Assembly (NCBI GenBank): GCA_038373885.1
Contig: JAWZYV010012274.1
Coordinates: 1,302,001 to 1,366,000 of the forward strand
Length of the DNA stretch: 64,000 nt
From: Cheiracanthium punctorium
Taxonomy: Eukaryota > Arthropoda > Arachnida > Araneae > Cheiracanthiidae
Direction of reading: 5' to 3'
Below the pieces are notes generated by a model. The model was not told where the DNA came from. It ran no database searches and saw only the letters and a list, made by a program, of their open reading frames with translations. Both the position numbers and the translations under genes were made by a program. Shown in pieces: positions 45,313 to 57,783 of the stretch (its first letter is position 1; each line of letters starts with the position of its first letter).

Positions 45313-48300
45313 TAGTGTTGACTCTAGAAAAAAAGGGCCGCCAGGGGGGGGGGGGGAATTTTCAAAAGGGGCACCCTGTTCTCAAAAAGGGCACTTTGGG
45401 GTTCCACGAGAATGTACAGGTAGATAACATATAGAACATGGTTTGAAACGATCTGATCCCCGAAACTTTAACATGTAGAGTTGTAATATGTGTTCTGACT
45501 TGCAATGCATAGTAAGATTTTTTTCCAATTTGTCTTAGTCCCCCCCCCCCACTTCTTTTGGAGAAAATATCCAGTAGAAGTAAGTGTAAGTGAAATAGGA
45601 AAAATAATTTGTTGATAATATTTTGATCTAAACATGACATAAATATGTGAATTAAATCTACATAACTAGAAGTTTTGATTAAAAAAAAAAAACTTCTAGC
45701 ATAAAGAAGTTTTAATATAAGTAATGTTGAATTTTCTGCTTAATTTTTTTTTCTCAAAATTATGTGACATACATGTTTATTATTTATAAGACTAGTACAT
45801 TTATTGAAGAAGATTTCAGAAATTTTTAGCCAGACATGATTTGTTTGGCAGTAGGGGAAGGCAGAGGGACTGTTAATTTTTGTTCCTCCATTTTATCACA
45901 CTATCACTACTGGACCACAATTACTGGATCTCATTCATATATGATATTTCACCTATATTGGTACAAACTTTTAAACAGAAAAGGACTGTCAGTGTAAGTG
46001 GATTAGGGTAGATGAGTTTAGCATGTAATAAAAATAATAAAATTTCTGCAATGCAGGATGTATAAATTTATAAATCAGAATTTTATTTAAATTCTTTTGT
46101 TTGCAATAATTATTGAATGAGTACCAAGTAAAGATTTTCAAAGTTACCCTTATTACTATTAGACATTATTAAAATTGCATCAAACAATTTAACTCATCCA
46201 TCAATTGATAACTACAGAAATTGGGGAAATTTAATTCAGAACACAGTAGATTGCTGGAAAAAATGACATAGTCATGCAAATTTTGTAATACATCCTATGG
46301 TTGGAATGTACAACACCATATCAAATCAAATCACTGAAATATATTTGTTATTCCTCTTTCACTTCTAATTTAATGCTTGCTCATTCATGAAACGTGAATA
46401 TAAGTTTTTTAAAAAGTACTATTTCTTTAAAATAAATAAAAATAATTACTACATGTAAGTTTTTTAGCAGGTATAAAATTAATTTTTTTTTAACTCACAG
46501 AATTGTCCAAAGGTATGTATGAAATAGTTTAAAATATTTTCAATAATTTTCTTTCATAAAGCTTTATTTTTAATTTCTTGTAACATACTTAAAAAGGTCT
46601 CTTTAAAAACACTAAATTTTCTTTCTTAAACCTTGCTTTAATCTTTTTAAAATAAAAAAAGTACTAATCAATATTTATTTTAACTATCAAATGTTTTTAA
46701 TCAGCTTAATATAATTAAAATAATCAACATCCTGGTGCCAAAAGTACTTAAACAAATTATCTATTAATAAACCTTCCAGAATTCTTTTTCTTTTTTATTT
46801 TCAATTGAAAAAAAGCTTAAATTAATGACAGTTTGTTTTATGAATAACCTAGCTGTTAACTTATGACACAATTTGTTTTCTGAAGACATTCTATCCCAGA
46901 ACTAGCTTTCTTTTGCTTTTATTATTATTTTTTTTTCCTTTCTTCATTCATTAAAATGTTGAGAATTTTAAAATCAGAAGGTATATAATATGAATATTTA
47001 GAATACCAAATCTTGTCAATAGCCTGATTTACTAAATTCTGCATTTACTCCACTCATATGCAATTAAAACTGTGGCGTAATAAGAGGGGGGGGGATCCGC
47101 CCCGGTGGCAAAAAAACAAACATGGTGGCCGGCAGGACACTTAGAAATAATAAAGTGGAAAACTAAAGGACCGAAATGGGGGCAGAATGCTGAAACTTAG
47201 AAAGAATGGGGCGACAAACTGAAGGACCGCACGGGGCGTCAATAACCCTAGCGCTACATTGATTGCTAAAGCAAAAGATCATTATTATGCTCTGATTTTG
47301 GCAAAAGCATAATGTGTTTCAATTGCTGTATTCGCAAAACGTTGCAAATCCCTCGATTTTCAGATGGATTTGAGTAGATAATGCCACTGAACATGGTACA
47401 CGGCTGAAGCGTTGAAGTTCCCACGTTCGGCAGGCCCTGCCCGTGCGACTGTCGGTCTGGAGTTTTGGTCGGTTTCATCAAGATGTACGCGCCACTCAAT
47501 ACACATTAGAACTCCTTAAAAAGTCACAACCAAGGCACCCCCCTTAGAAGATATCCCTTGTCTAGGCTTGCCATAACAAATAAGCAAATCCCGAATCGCA
47601 AAACGTCGTTTTGCTAAGGCATTCTTTCTGTATCATCTGTAATTATATATGATTAGTAAGTAACTGTTATACATCACGAATAATATGTACTAAGAAAGCC
47701 AATTAAAAAGAGCAAATCGTAAGGGGGGGGGGGACTTGCTAGTGTTGCAAAACTACTAAAAACATTGAGAAGAGCAATAATTATATACAGCTGGCGACGA
47801 ACTCTGGTATAATGATTGTTTGATAATTTGCAACTACATATTTATCAAACGTAGCCACCGATATTTGAGGATTGACAGATGGAATCAGAAATTTTTAGAC
47901 AACTTTGAATTTCCCAACCGTATTTTCTTCCAACTCCTAAGTGAAATGTCGATCGGACTTCTTCTCGCTTGAATCATCAAAAACAAAATATACAAGAGGG
48001 GCCTTTTCGGGTTATTCGGCTGTTCGGCCTGCACAAAGGAAAACAAAGAAAAGGGCAGTAGCAGTATTTCGATCTGAAAGAGTAGAATATTTGAAAAAAG
48101 CATTTTAATAAATTACATTTGTGGGAAAGATTGGATTTCATAGACGGTTTTTGTGAAAGGGCCGTTTTCAATCGAACCTATTTTTATGATGGGATTATTG
48201 TACTCAATCGTAACTGTTTTAATTAACGTACTATCGTGATGGGCCGCAAATGGTAAGTGGGAAATAAAAAGTGCTGGTTGTTTACTACTAATAATAAAAA

Positions 48301-48413
48301 TGTAAAAGCAGGAGGGCACATAAAGAAGAGAAATAGGGCTGCCGGGTGCTAAAAAGATAACAAAAAGGTCGCCAGGCGCTGCACCCTGCCAAATTAATCT
48401 AGAGTCAACACTA
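45313..48413. mobile_element. DNA element of unresolved superfamily inserted in the LTR
   Basis: The insertion starts TAGTGTTGACTCTAGA and ends with its exact 16-bp inverse; beyond this the ends share only loose similarity. The flanks repeat ATCTT (AATCTT if the last A is counted outside), a 5- or 6-bp target duplication. At 3,101 bp it holds a G12 tract near the left end, a SINE copy (47366-47583), a G-tract segment near 47086, and no recognisable transposase. The superfamily is not assignable from this; a 5-6 bp duplication excludes typical Tc1/mariner, hAT and piggyBac. Confidence 0.75.
47366..47583 (+). mobile_element. tRNA-derived SINE copy (decayed head)
   Basis: AATGCCACTGAACATGGTAC and GCTGAAGCGTTGAAGTTCCC correspond to the head of the copy at 61864, and GTCGGTCTGGAGTTTTGGTC plus ACCAAGGCACCCCCC match its body. 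The box A region is eroded. It is nested in the element at 45313-48413. Confidence 0.7.
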
Positions 48414-48559
48414 ATCTTGTACAGCTTATTGTTCGGTGAAGTTCTAGAAGCAATACAGTTCGTTTTCCATCCTGACAAGTGGACTTTTTACTAGAACTTT
48501 CTAACCAATTGGACTTTAGAGCGACGAACCCAGGAAACAAGCAGAGTATTCTGAAACAA

Positions 48560-50220
48560 TATAAAACTTAGTAATTTATCTCTTTAATAAAGAAGTTTTC
48601 CAATACAAATAAAATATGTAATTATCAGTATAATGACAAAAAATAATCCTTTCCCAGATAAGAGAAGAATGGGATATGTCTCTTACAACTTACAAGCGTG
48701 CATCTCCAGAATTAATTCAGGCTCAGGAAACCATCCTGTAATGATTAGTTGCTGCATTATTTTTAGTACTGAGAAATGTAAAACCAGGGGTGCAGAAAAT
48801 GTTTAGGGCCCAATATTTCCCCAGAACACAATTTTTTTTTTTTTTTTTTTGTCAAAAATTTTTCCAAAACCGAAGCATTTTTTCATTGAAATTTAAGCGA
48901 CTATCTATTGCTAGCTTCTTTTGATGACAACTGCATCTTGATGAAAATTTTGTTTTCCTTTTCCTTTTTTTTTTTCTTTTTTTTTTTTTTAAATACACTC
49001 GCGACAAAAAAATTTTCCCTGAACTTCGTTCGTGCATTCGGATATATTCTGCACCCCTGTATAAAACTATTTCACACTATACATTGTTTATGTGGGGTTT
49101 AATATCACACATTAATTCTAGATTTTTTAAGTAAAAAGAAATATATATTAAAGCAAATATTAATAACTATAAAGAAAATTATTAAAAAATAGTAGTTTTG
49201 TAGTAAGTTGGCCTGCAAAGGGTTTACTGACTTTTATTCTAACTAGAAAATATAACTGACTTTAAAAAAAAAAAAAAAAAAGTAATAGAAAACAACCAAT
49301 CATAAACCACATATTTTTCTTAGTGAACAATAATATACATTTATCTATTGTCATAAAGCAAACTAGGAGCATTTTATGAATACCAGCAGAAAAAGATGGT
49401 ACTACATTAAAGTTGAAGTTATTTTTAATATTTTAATTAATTATTATTTTGTAATGAAAGTTTTCTTTTAGACTGAAATTGTTCTCATTTGGAATAAAAC
49501 TAAAATTTAAATCAAAAGTGTTATACTGTGAAAAATCTTGATAATACACAAAAAAAACCCTAAAATACCCCCCCTCCCCCCGGTTTGGTTAAAGAAAAAA
49601 AAAAAGAAAGCCAGTTTTTTAAAACCCTGCAAAATGATCGGCTGTCTATCATATGTACATGTGGAAAGAACGTGCCAAATTAGATCCCACATCAAAAGCA
49701 GGATTTCTGATCAGTTATGCCTTGAATTTGATTGGATACTGAATATGGTTACCCCCTGTGGCAAAAGCAGGGTGACACGGTGGCATTGTCGCAGAAACAC
49801 AATGATCCTCTGCAAACACTTGCTGTTTGAAAACCATTTTCATAAACTAAATTGTAATTTTCTATTAACAATGTTTTAATGCACCCACATCTTTGTGTCT
49901 ACATGTATGCATAAATATATATTGTGCTGAAAGATTTTTGAATTTCTGCAGCTTGTTGCAGACAGACTTCGTGCTGATTGCAATCAATGATTAAAATAAT
50001 ATTCTACAAATTTTTGAAAAATGCTATGATAAAATTGTATTATTATATAATTCTTTTGATAGTTGATTTCTTTAACATCAAGATTACTGTTATTTTACTA
50101 AATTAACATTCACTAGTCAATCTTTTTGGAAATTGTTGGTAATCGTAATCCATATCATTTCTTGTAATCGATTACAGATGATCGTGTAATCGCACAAAGC
50201 CTGGTTGCAGAAAGCATGAC
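48560..50220. other. AT-rich region without recognised genes
   Basis: T and A tracts (48831-48850, 48968-48990, 49263-49279) and a C tract near 49570. The frames at 48852-49102 and 49507-49879 are translations of these tracts. Confidence 0.5.
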
Positions 50221-50229
50221 AAAATTCTG

Positions 50230-51135
50230 CCACTGGGTGGTTACCTAAAGAAAGAACTGTCGTAGAATCAAAGCATGTTAAGTTCAATGAGCTGAAAAAG
50301 GGTTATCCGATGACAGAGTTTCCTTTGCCTAAGTCGACTGAGTATGTATTTTCACATAAAGATGAAGAAACATCTGAAATTCTAAACGGTCCTACTTCCT
50401 CTACTGAAGATGCAGAGCATCAATATTGTCAAAGTATCCTGTGGGAAAGAAAAGTGGTACAAAGACATTTGGGAAAAACTAAAGGACGGTTCGATATGTA
50501 CTATTACCTACATGACAAGCCAGTTTGTCTGAGGAATGCTAATGATGAAGAAGTATTGTGCTGACCACAACATCGAATTCATTGAAGAATTTTTTGACTT
50601 TCATCATGATCTCACCGTCTATAAAGAAACTGAAGATGAAGAGATGTCATCATGAGCCTGAATCCTACCATTCCACATCGTGGAGCCTACGACTAACGGC
50701 AAAACAGTTAACCCCCTGGAGGCCACTTTATGGATAGGAGCGACGGAAGAAGAGTTAACCATGCTGAAGAAGCGTGATGTTTATGACGTTGTCCTGCATT
50801 CCTCATTGAAAGTCCTGGGTCTTCAAAAAGAGGATTCTGAAAAGTGGGTGAAACAACTTGAAGGGGAGAGCATGTGGTGAGAGCTGGGTTCGAACTCACG
50901 AAATTCGTGTGGTGGAATGAGGCGCAATCCGGTTCGGCCTAAAGGTACCCCTTTGACCGGCCTTCAATTGCTGGGTGTTGTGTGAGCGGAGGTGATCTCG
51001 TGCCACCACAGACTGAAAGTCAGAATAGTTGCTCAAGGATGACATCAAGTTCCAGGCCAGGACTTCGGTTATTTTAAAACCCAGCTCTGCAGCAAGGCTG
51101 AGTTTCTCGACCTGAACTTGGATATTATGCTAGGT
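50230..51135 (+). pseudogene. Ty1/copia-type pol remnant
   Basis: Plus-strand blocks in several frames follow the copia polyprotein order from the integrase end into reverse transcriptase: WLPKERTVVESKHVKFNELK (50258 onward), a linker with GKTKGRFDMYYYLHDKPVCL at about 50470-50530, FFDFHHDLT near 50590, then the start of reverse transcriptase, ATEEELTMLKKRDVYDVV (50740-50795), and KVRIVAQG and HQVPGQDFG near 51020-51065. Stops and frame changes separate the blocks, and a segment of about 150 bp near 50880-50980 seems foreign. No LTRs were identified. The catalytic Asp-Asp box is not present before the similarity fades. Confidence 0.7.
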
Positions 51136-51139
51136 TAGC

Positions 51140-51645
51140 CTCCAACCGGTCATTGGTGAATACCATTTGAACATTCAACCGAGAGTTTGCTGTAAACTGG
51201 CGGTTGAGGTAGACGGTGAATATAGGTGTTAGAATGCCAATGCTTGTTACTTTGGTGTCCATTTTGCAAATTACAAGGTGGAATGATAAACATTTCATAG
51301 TAGACATTGTATACAAACATTACAAATTATTTTTTTACACTGTACTCAAGAATGTTACTTTTGGAAATAATTAGGTTTAAGTACAATCATGTTATTGTGC
51401 CTAAGGCTGAAATTTTTTCTTTAAATTTCAATTTTGAAAGAAATGTTTCCAGCACTTTTGGTGATTTTTATTAAAGAAAGTAAAGAATCTAATGCACACA
51501 AACAATTTTTAATATTGTAAATTTGGTATAAGTAATGACACTACCATTTGAAAATGGCTGGTCTTAGGTACAAGATTTTTCTAAACTAATGCAAAGCGGT
51601 TGTAATTTTATTTGAGCTTATAAATGATTCGAAAAATTCTAATAT
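51140..51645. other. Intronic or intergenic AT-rich DNA
   Basis: Nothing recognised. Confidence 0.45.
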
Positions 51646-51861
51646 TGTAGGGTCATTCCATATCAAATCACCCAGAAAAAAGATGAAATGTCACCCACCA
51701 CTTCAGATTTTTTTACATATTGCTATGACTAAGTTATAAAACCATACCAAATTTTTTTTGTCTTAGGTCAAATACTTTCTGAGATTAAGGAGGTCAATGT
51801 TTAGTTAGGAAAGGCATAAAAATAATATTTGCTGCTCTGTGACAGACATGTAGTCATTAAG

Positions 51862-51894
<33 letters not shown>

Positions 51895-52404
51895 GTCAAA
51901 AATGAACATTTTTATGCCAAATTTTTTCTACATTTTCTATAAAGTATGTATATTTGATAGAAAATTCATTTTAATGTTTTTTGAAGAAATAATGGTACAA
52001 AAAAATTAAAAGCTGGAGGTTTTTTAAGAATTTTGAGTTAAAAACATCTTTATTTCAAAATATGATTAAGAGGTGAGGCAGTATAGTTACTAAGTCAAAC
52101 CTTTTTTTAAAAATAAACCTAAAAGTGTATATTAAAAGGATATGAAATAAAACAATATTTTAACCTTCTGTATTATTTTTAATCATTAATTCTAATTTTA
52201 GTTGAAAGATTAACATAGTAATACTGATACGGTTCAGAATTCTTACCTCTATTTTTATATTAATAACCAAATCTTATTTCACTTAGTAAGCAGAAACAAC
52301 ATTGTTACAATAAAAATTATTGTTAAAAAATAGTGATTAAAATTCTGGACCAAAACATTATTCCTGCATACTTCAAACTTTAGTCTTCTCACCCCAAGTT
52401 GAAT

Positions 52405-52470
52405 CTGTCTGGTGGTCAGAACGCTCGCCTTTTACGCCTTGAATCCTTAGTTCGATACCAGCCGAAGAAA
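52405..52470 (+). mobile_element. tRNA-like sequence (SINE head)
   Basis: TGGTCAGAACGCTCGCC resembles a box A region and TTAGTTCGATACCAG a box B. A cloverleaf is not complete and there is no acceptor-stem pairing, so this is a tRNA-derived repeat rather than a tRNA gene. Confidence 0.4.
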
Positions 52471-52889
52471 ATAGATTTCAGATTTAAAGTAACTTGAAGT
52501 TCTTATGTATGATAATAGACAATAGATGGAAGCTCACCAAAATTCACAGAATGGAGGAAGAATACTGTGTGGGTAAAAAAAAGTTGTAGTTATAATGTCA
52601 CAATTAACTTTTCCCTTGAGAAATCTTGGATATTTTGGACGTCTAAATATCTTTGCTACTTGGATATAGATCTCTAACAGACATCCTGGATATTATAGAT
52701 GTTGTCTAGTCTTATAGATCTAGTAGAGATCACACCCTAAATCTCTTATAGAGGTCCATTTTATGTTATCTCGAGGATCATGGACTTCTAATAGATATAC
52801 CCATTATCCAATTCTGATTCCTTATAGACAACCAATGGATATCTTTGTACTTTGTGGGACACTTACAATCAACAATCAATAGCATATAT

Positions 52890-53041
52890 AGGTTTCCATT
52901 TTGAGGGGGGGGGGGGATCCGGTATTTTAAACCTTATTGTTACTAGAGTTAATATAAATGTTTTAAATTATCTATGTTTTTATAATTTCTTTATATTTTC
53001 GAAGGGGGCCCTGGTCCCTTCCCCCCTAAATACGCCCCTGT
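52890..53041. mobile_element. hAT-type right end
   Basis: A G13 tract starts the segment and TAAATACGCCCCTG ends it at about 53040. CAGGGGCGTATTTA is a common hAT MITE terminus (compare the CAGAGGCG element at 35736). A matching left terminus is not evident. Confidence 0.4.
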
Positions 53042-54544
53042 TTGGTTCCATAGGTTGCAAAGAGAGTAGTGCAGAGAAAGACTTTCTTTAATATTTAATT
53101 TTTCTAAAAACATCTGTCTGCTATAAAGATGTCACAATTATGCACAAATTCACACACAGCATCTGTATATGATATAATCATTAGTTTTTTTAAATTATTT
53201 TTTCAAAGCATGAAGAGGAAGGTGATGTAAAAGTGAAATTCATGTATCCATTTGGCCCTGCACCATCATTTCATTGGCGCCTCCAGGAAAAGAAGACACC
53301 TGCTATGTACCTCTAGGTAATGTAACATGTAAAGTCAGTATTCCAATTACAAAAGGTTCAGGATGAGTCTACTATTTCCAAATAAAAAGGAAGCTGAATA
53401 TGTGCAAACACAATACATACAAAACTTCAGCAAGCCGTGCTGATTCTGATGTGTAAGTTAATGTTGCATTTACTTAAAATTAGAATATTTATTGAATTAA
53501 TATATTAAGTAATTAAAAAGAGTAGAAGTATCCATTACAGTCAAACCATGATATTTTGAATCTCCAAATCTTGAAAGCCTTGTAATGTTGAGGGGGGGGG
53601 GGGGACATTTTGCATTTTCTAATGACATATTTTCTATATAGTTAGCTAGAATTTTTTTTTTTCTTATATTAAATTCTTTATTTCGAATTTTCATGGTTAG
53701 AGATTCAAGTGAATGTTGAATTATTTGCTAAAATACATCATACACAGGTACTAATAATTTGCGTGCTATTTTTTTCAAATAGAAACCAAAATAATCTTTT
53801 AGAACAATGGCACCAAAAATATCATTAATTTTATTTCATATGCTTTAAGAACACACTTTTAGGTTTATTTTTAAAAAAAAGACTGACTTTGGTATCTATA
53901 CTGCCTCACATTTTAATGATATTTTGATAGAAAAAAAAAAAAAAATGTTTTTGACCTTAAAATCACCAACATAAAAACACCTAATTTTTATCTTTTTTTC
54001 CCCCCTACCATTATTTTACAAAAAATATACAATGATTTTTCTATGAAATCTACATACCTTACAGGAAATGTTATTTAAAAAAGAAATAAATAAACAAAAA
54101 TGTTTGTTTTTGACTGTAGTATGAATTTCTTTCTTACTCCATCCATAATCCATAGTAAAAAAAAAAATTAATAGATTTTTTTTAAATTACATATTTTATT
54201 AAAAGCCACAAACAACTGAACAAAATGGCATAAAGTTCCAACTCTGTATGTAAAACAGGTTTTGAGTAACAACCATTTAAAAATTAGTATGGCATGGAAA
54301 TTTTCTAATTTTGCAAAAAATCTGAATTTTTCATTTAATATGCTAGTACTACATCTAAACCAAAAATCATCAATATCTGAGAAATGACATTTTGACCACT
54401 GCTTGGTTTATGTGAATATTACCCAACAGTGAAAATACAATAAATATTAAAATACTTTAGTCAAAAAGTAAGTTTATTAAGTAGTCAAAATACCACTGTT
54501 TTGATTTTAAATCCTATTAGATACACTTTTTGCTACAATTTAAA

Positions 54545-54579
54545 AAATATATATATTTATTTTTTTAATATATAAATAA

Positions 54580-54618
<39 letters not shown>

Positions 54619-54863
54619 TATATATATATATATAAATATATATATATACATATATAAATAAATAAATAAATAAATATATATATATATATATACATACATG
54701 TATATATATATATTTATTTATCGAAAGAAGTAAAAATTATATATATTTTTTATATGTAAATAAATATATAAATAAATAAATATATTATATATATATAAAT
54801 AAATATACATATTTTACATATAAATTTATTATATATAAATATTTTTTATATATAAATAAATAA

Positions 54864-54908
<45 letters not shown>

Positions 54909-55225
54909 ATATATAAATACATATATAAATATTTTTTATATATAAATAAATAAATAAATAAATATATATATATACATATATATATATTTTATATATAAAT
55001 ACATATATAAATATTTTTTTATAAATAAATAAATAAATATATATATATACATATATATATATATTTTATCTATAAATAAATATATATATATTTTTTTATA
55101 TAGAAATAAATACATAAATATATATTTTTATATAAATACATATATATATATTTTTTTTATATATAAATAAATATACATATTTTTATATATAAATAAATAA
55201 ATATATATATATATATATATATTAT
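54545..55225. repeat. AT microsatellite array, about 0.7 kb
   Basis: Alternating (TA)n, (AAAT)n and ATATTTTTTATATATAAATA-type units run without interruption, and a higher-order unit of about 80 bp recurs. It lies inside the right arm of the palindromic element. Confidence 0.95.
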
Positions 55226-55425
55226 GTTACTGCTATGCCTCAGCAAAAAAAAATGTAAAATAGTAAATGCTTAAATGTATTTTAAAAAATCTAAATTATG
55301 AAAAAAATAATTATTTTTTATTCTTATAACTATTATGTCCCATAACTTATTTTTTATGCTAATCTGTACAGTATAACCTTTATACCTGGAAATTTCTAGA
55401 GGGATAAAATGATTATGCACTGAAT

Positions 55426-55462
<37 letters not shown>

Positions 55463-55659
55463 GCGCATATGAAAATCAGAGCAACAATGATGGCAGCAGT
55501 GTGAGATTTTTGAAAACTTTCAAATTTTTTTTTTTTTAAAACTATTTGACCTAGCACACAAAAAAATTAGAGGAGTTAGTTTCTTCACAGTCTGAACAAA
55601 TCAGCCACATTTCAAGAAAATGTGAGAGGGTGGGTGACATGGCCTGGCATGACCCTGAT

Positions 55660-56370
55660 AACTAAGTATAAGATTTAAACAACAAAGCGGTCTGTGGTTC
55701 AAAGATGTAAGTACAGTGGCAAGAAAAAGGTATATATAAGAAATTTTGAATTGATTTTTAATGCAAATCTATATTCAGTAGATTATAACATTGCCAATCA
55801 CATATACTAGAACAGATTTCATTTTTCGCGATTATTTGCAAATTTAAAAAAATATATAGTTGAAATCGGATGGCCCGAACGAAATTTTTAGCATCACGAT
55901 TATCACGTACAGGGATGAATATACGGAACTGCTTTTACATGCGGAACAAAACCTCAAAAATTGCACTGTCCCGTATAATACGGGACGGTTGATCACTTTA
56001 ATGTACGAACATAGAGTGGCTGTGGATCATGATCATAATAAAAAAAAAAAAAATCGAATTATTTGTCATCTAAAACATAACTTGACTATTTCATGAAAGT
56101 TTATCTACAGGGAAAAAAATTCCTTACCATGAATCGGCTACAGTTTTCTAAAGGGTTATATACACACTATTAGAGGACACACAAATCTTTTATTACTGCT
56201 GATCAAGGGTTTATTTTAAGAATACATTAAAACAATTCTTCTAAATACTACAGTGACTAAGAATCAACATCGGCGAATATACGGCTTAAAAAGTCGCGGC
56301 AATTCAATCTAAGAACAATAGACAAGAATGCCTGTAACGCAAGTTATCACTTAATTAGAATAATAAAACT
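55660..56370. other. Intron 1 of the minus-strand host gene, 5' end
   Basis: AT-rich. A 78-codon plus-strand frame (55860-56096) has no domain. This region lies directly 3' of the GTAAGT donor of the first coding exon. Confidence 0.45.
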
Positions 56371-56373
56371 TAC

Positions 56374-56391
56374 CGCTTCCATCTTGTTCAT
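56374..56391 (-). CDS. Host gene, first coding exon (proximal copy)
   Basis: On the minus strand ATGAACAAGATGGAAGCG is followed at once by GTAAGT, giving six codons (MNKMEA) that end in phase 0. The exon at 29452 starts in phase 0, so MNKMEA joins directly to VNGDINKVESSED. The ATG context (GACAAAAATGAAC) is acceptable. Upstream sequence (56400-56640) is GC-richer and holds CGCATGCGCAT-type motifs. Splicing across 27 kb is an inference from phase and strand; intervening exons are possible. Confidence 0.55.
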
Positions 56392-56399
56392 TTTTGTCA

Positions 56400-56830
56400 G
56401 CTTAAAAAACTAAAATCAATCAAACTTATAACTAAATTTTCGTCTGTATCACCAGAGGCTCATGTTCCGATGCAAGCACCGTTGTTAAACATGAACCAAG
56501 TGTGAGCGTGCGAGTGCGAGCCGATATCTTTCCTGACGGCTTAAATCGAGTATGTTTACAAGTGTCTCTAGTCAGTATTACGGATTCTCAATTCCAGCGC
56601 ATGCGCATTTTGATTTTTATCAAGCATGCGCATACTCTCGAGATGTTGGGCGCAGTCGTAAACTACAAACTCCTTGCACGAGTTTTCCTAAAAAAACAGG
56701 AATGTGTTTGTTCAGTGCATGGACTTAGACTCCATGGTTCAGTGCTATCAGTTTCTTTTGCCTTTACGAACAACTTTAGTTTATTCAGTTTCGTTGCATA
56801 GGAGATGTGTTTATTTACAACATCTGTATG
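56400..56830 (-). promoter_or_regulatory. Putative TATA-less promoter region of the host gene
   Basis: GC content rises and CpG is frequent. CAGCGCATGCGCATTT (56597-56612) and GCATGCGCATACTC (56624-56637) match the NRF1/Ewg-type palindrome GCGCATGCGC. A block at 56655-56830 (CTCCTTGCACGAGTTTTCCT onward) recurs at 63460-63625, so part of this region is itself repeated in the window. The placement just upstream of an ATG exon supports promoter function. Confidence 0.45.
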
Positions 56831-57783
56831 TTCTTATTTTTATTGAGAAGTTTTTAGTAAATACTCAATATAAAATCAACAGGATTTAAAAAGAAAGAAT
56901 GGCCAAGAAAGAACTTCAACTTATATTTTTTCAAAAGTATTTAGCAAAAGAAGTTCAAATTTCGCTAATAACGGTTTAAATCAACCCCCAACACTAAAAT
57001 ATATACATTTTTGAATTCACTAAAATGAAAAATACAAGAAAATGATTACCTTTGAAAAATTATGTACCTTCGTTGCAGTTTCTAACGCATGCCTGAATTT
57101 CCTACTCGAAAAAATAATAGTTGCACCTTCAGCAAACCTAACATATTTTTAATAACAACATACTTTTCCATAACAACGGACGCCATTTGAAAACAAAAGC
57201 AACGTGCAGCAAGAGTATCTTCTCAACAACTGAATGAACCTACTCCGTGCTCAGGTTATTTAGTTTGAAACTAAACGCACTCAGTTTTCTATACGAACGC
57301 TCTAAATTTTAAACTGAATGCACTCGGTTTTCTTTACGAACACCTTACATAGAAACTCGCTGCACGAGTGTGACTGTTTTGGCGTTTACGAATGCGGCCG
57401 TTTTTACCAAAATTTTTGTAAACACGCCACTCGAATGAAATGTGAGAAATTATTACAATAAATTACATAATTAACTTTCTATGAAGACAGCATTGAATAT
57501 TTTATTATGTATATATGAACCGACATAGGAAATTATAATGTGTATATGAACCAACATAGAAATTAATACATTTTTTTAAAAAATAATATTAAATTATCAA
57601 AATTTATATGAAATTTAAAACTATTTTTATGGTATATAGTATTCTGAGGCATGGATATGCTGCCAAAATTAGCGCTTTTCCATCCCCTGCTACGCTCACA
57701 TTTTGAGGGATCTGGACATTTAACATTAGCGTTACCGTCGGAAGAAACGTAGCGCAAAAACTCTCTAATATAATAAAACTTAC

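Larger units (their letters stand above)
44521..48558 (+). mobile_element. Gypsy-type solo LTR split by a 3.1-kb insertion
   Basis: TGTTACGAATTTTGCGGGGC opens the LTR; CAGAGTATTCTGAAACA closes it at 48558. The two halves (44521-45312 and 48414-48558) line up continuously with the minus-strand copy at 42680-43334: GCTTGTGAATCTT on the left and ATCTTGTACAGCTTATTGTT on the right meet where the other copy reads GCTTATGAATTTTGTGCAGC. A TATA-like CTATAAATAC lies near 44972, about where an LTR promoter would be. No internal retroviral-type genes are present. Confidence 0.75.
51649..55656. mobile_element. Palindromic element of about 4 kb with imperfect arms
   Basis: AGGGTCATTCCATATCAAAT and GAAATGTCACCCACC at the left correspond to the inverse of the right end (AGGGTCATGCCAGGCCATGT, CACCCACC). 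Further inside, CTAGGTCAAATAG-type, GAGGCAGTATAG and AAATAAACCTAAAAGTGT segments also recur in inverse in the right arm (for example ACACTTTTAGGTTTATTTTT near 53850 and TATACTGCCTCA near 53897). The arms are roughly 51650-52170 and 53810-55656; the right arm is enlarged by an AT microsatellite. The central 1.6 kb holds a tRNA-like segment and a hAT-type end. Superfamily and target duplication are not clear. Confidence 0.55.

Noticed and set aside
42680..48558. A complete LTR retrotransposon between the two LTR copies
   Set aside because: The copies are in opposite orientation and no gag, protease, reverse transcriptase or integrase blocks lie between them.
48852..49102. Lys-rich and Phe-rich small proteins
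   Set aside because: They are translations of a T/A homopolymer tract on both strands.
52405..52470. tRNA gene
   Set aside because: Box A and box B resemblance only; no complete cloverleaf or acceptor stem.
54545..55225. Possible centromeric or structured element because of the extreme AT content
   Set aside because: It is explained by (TA)n and (AAAT)n microsatellite growth within a palindromic element; no satellite-length monomer is clear.
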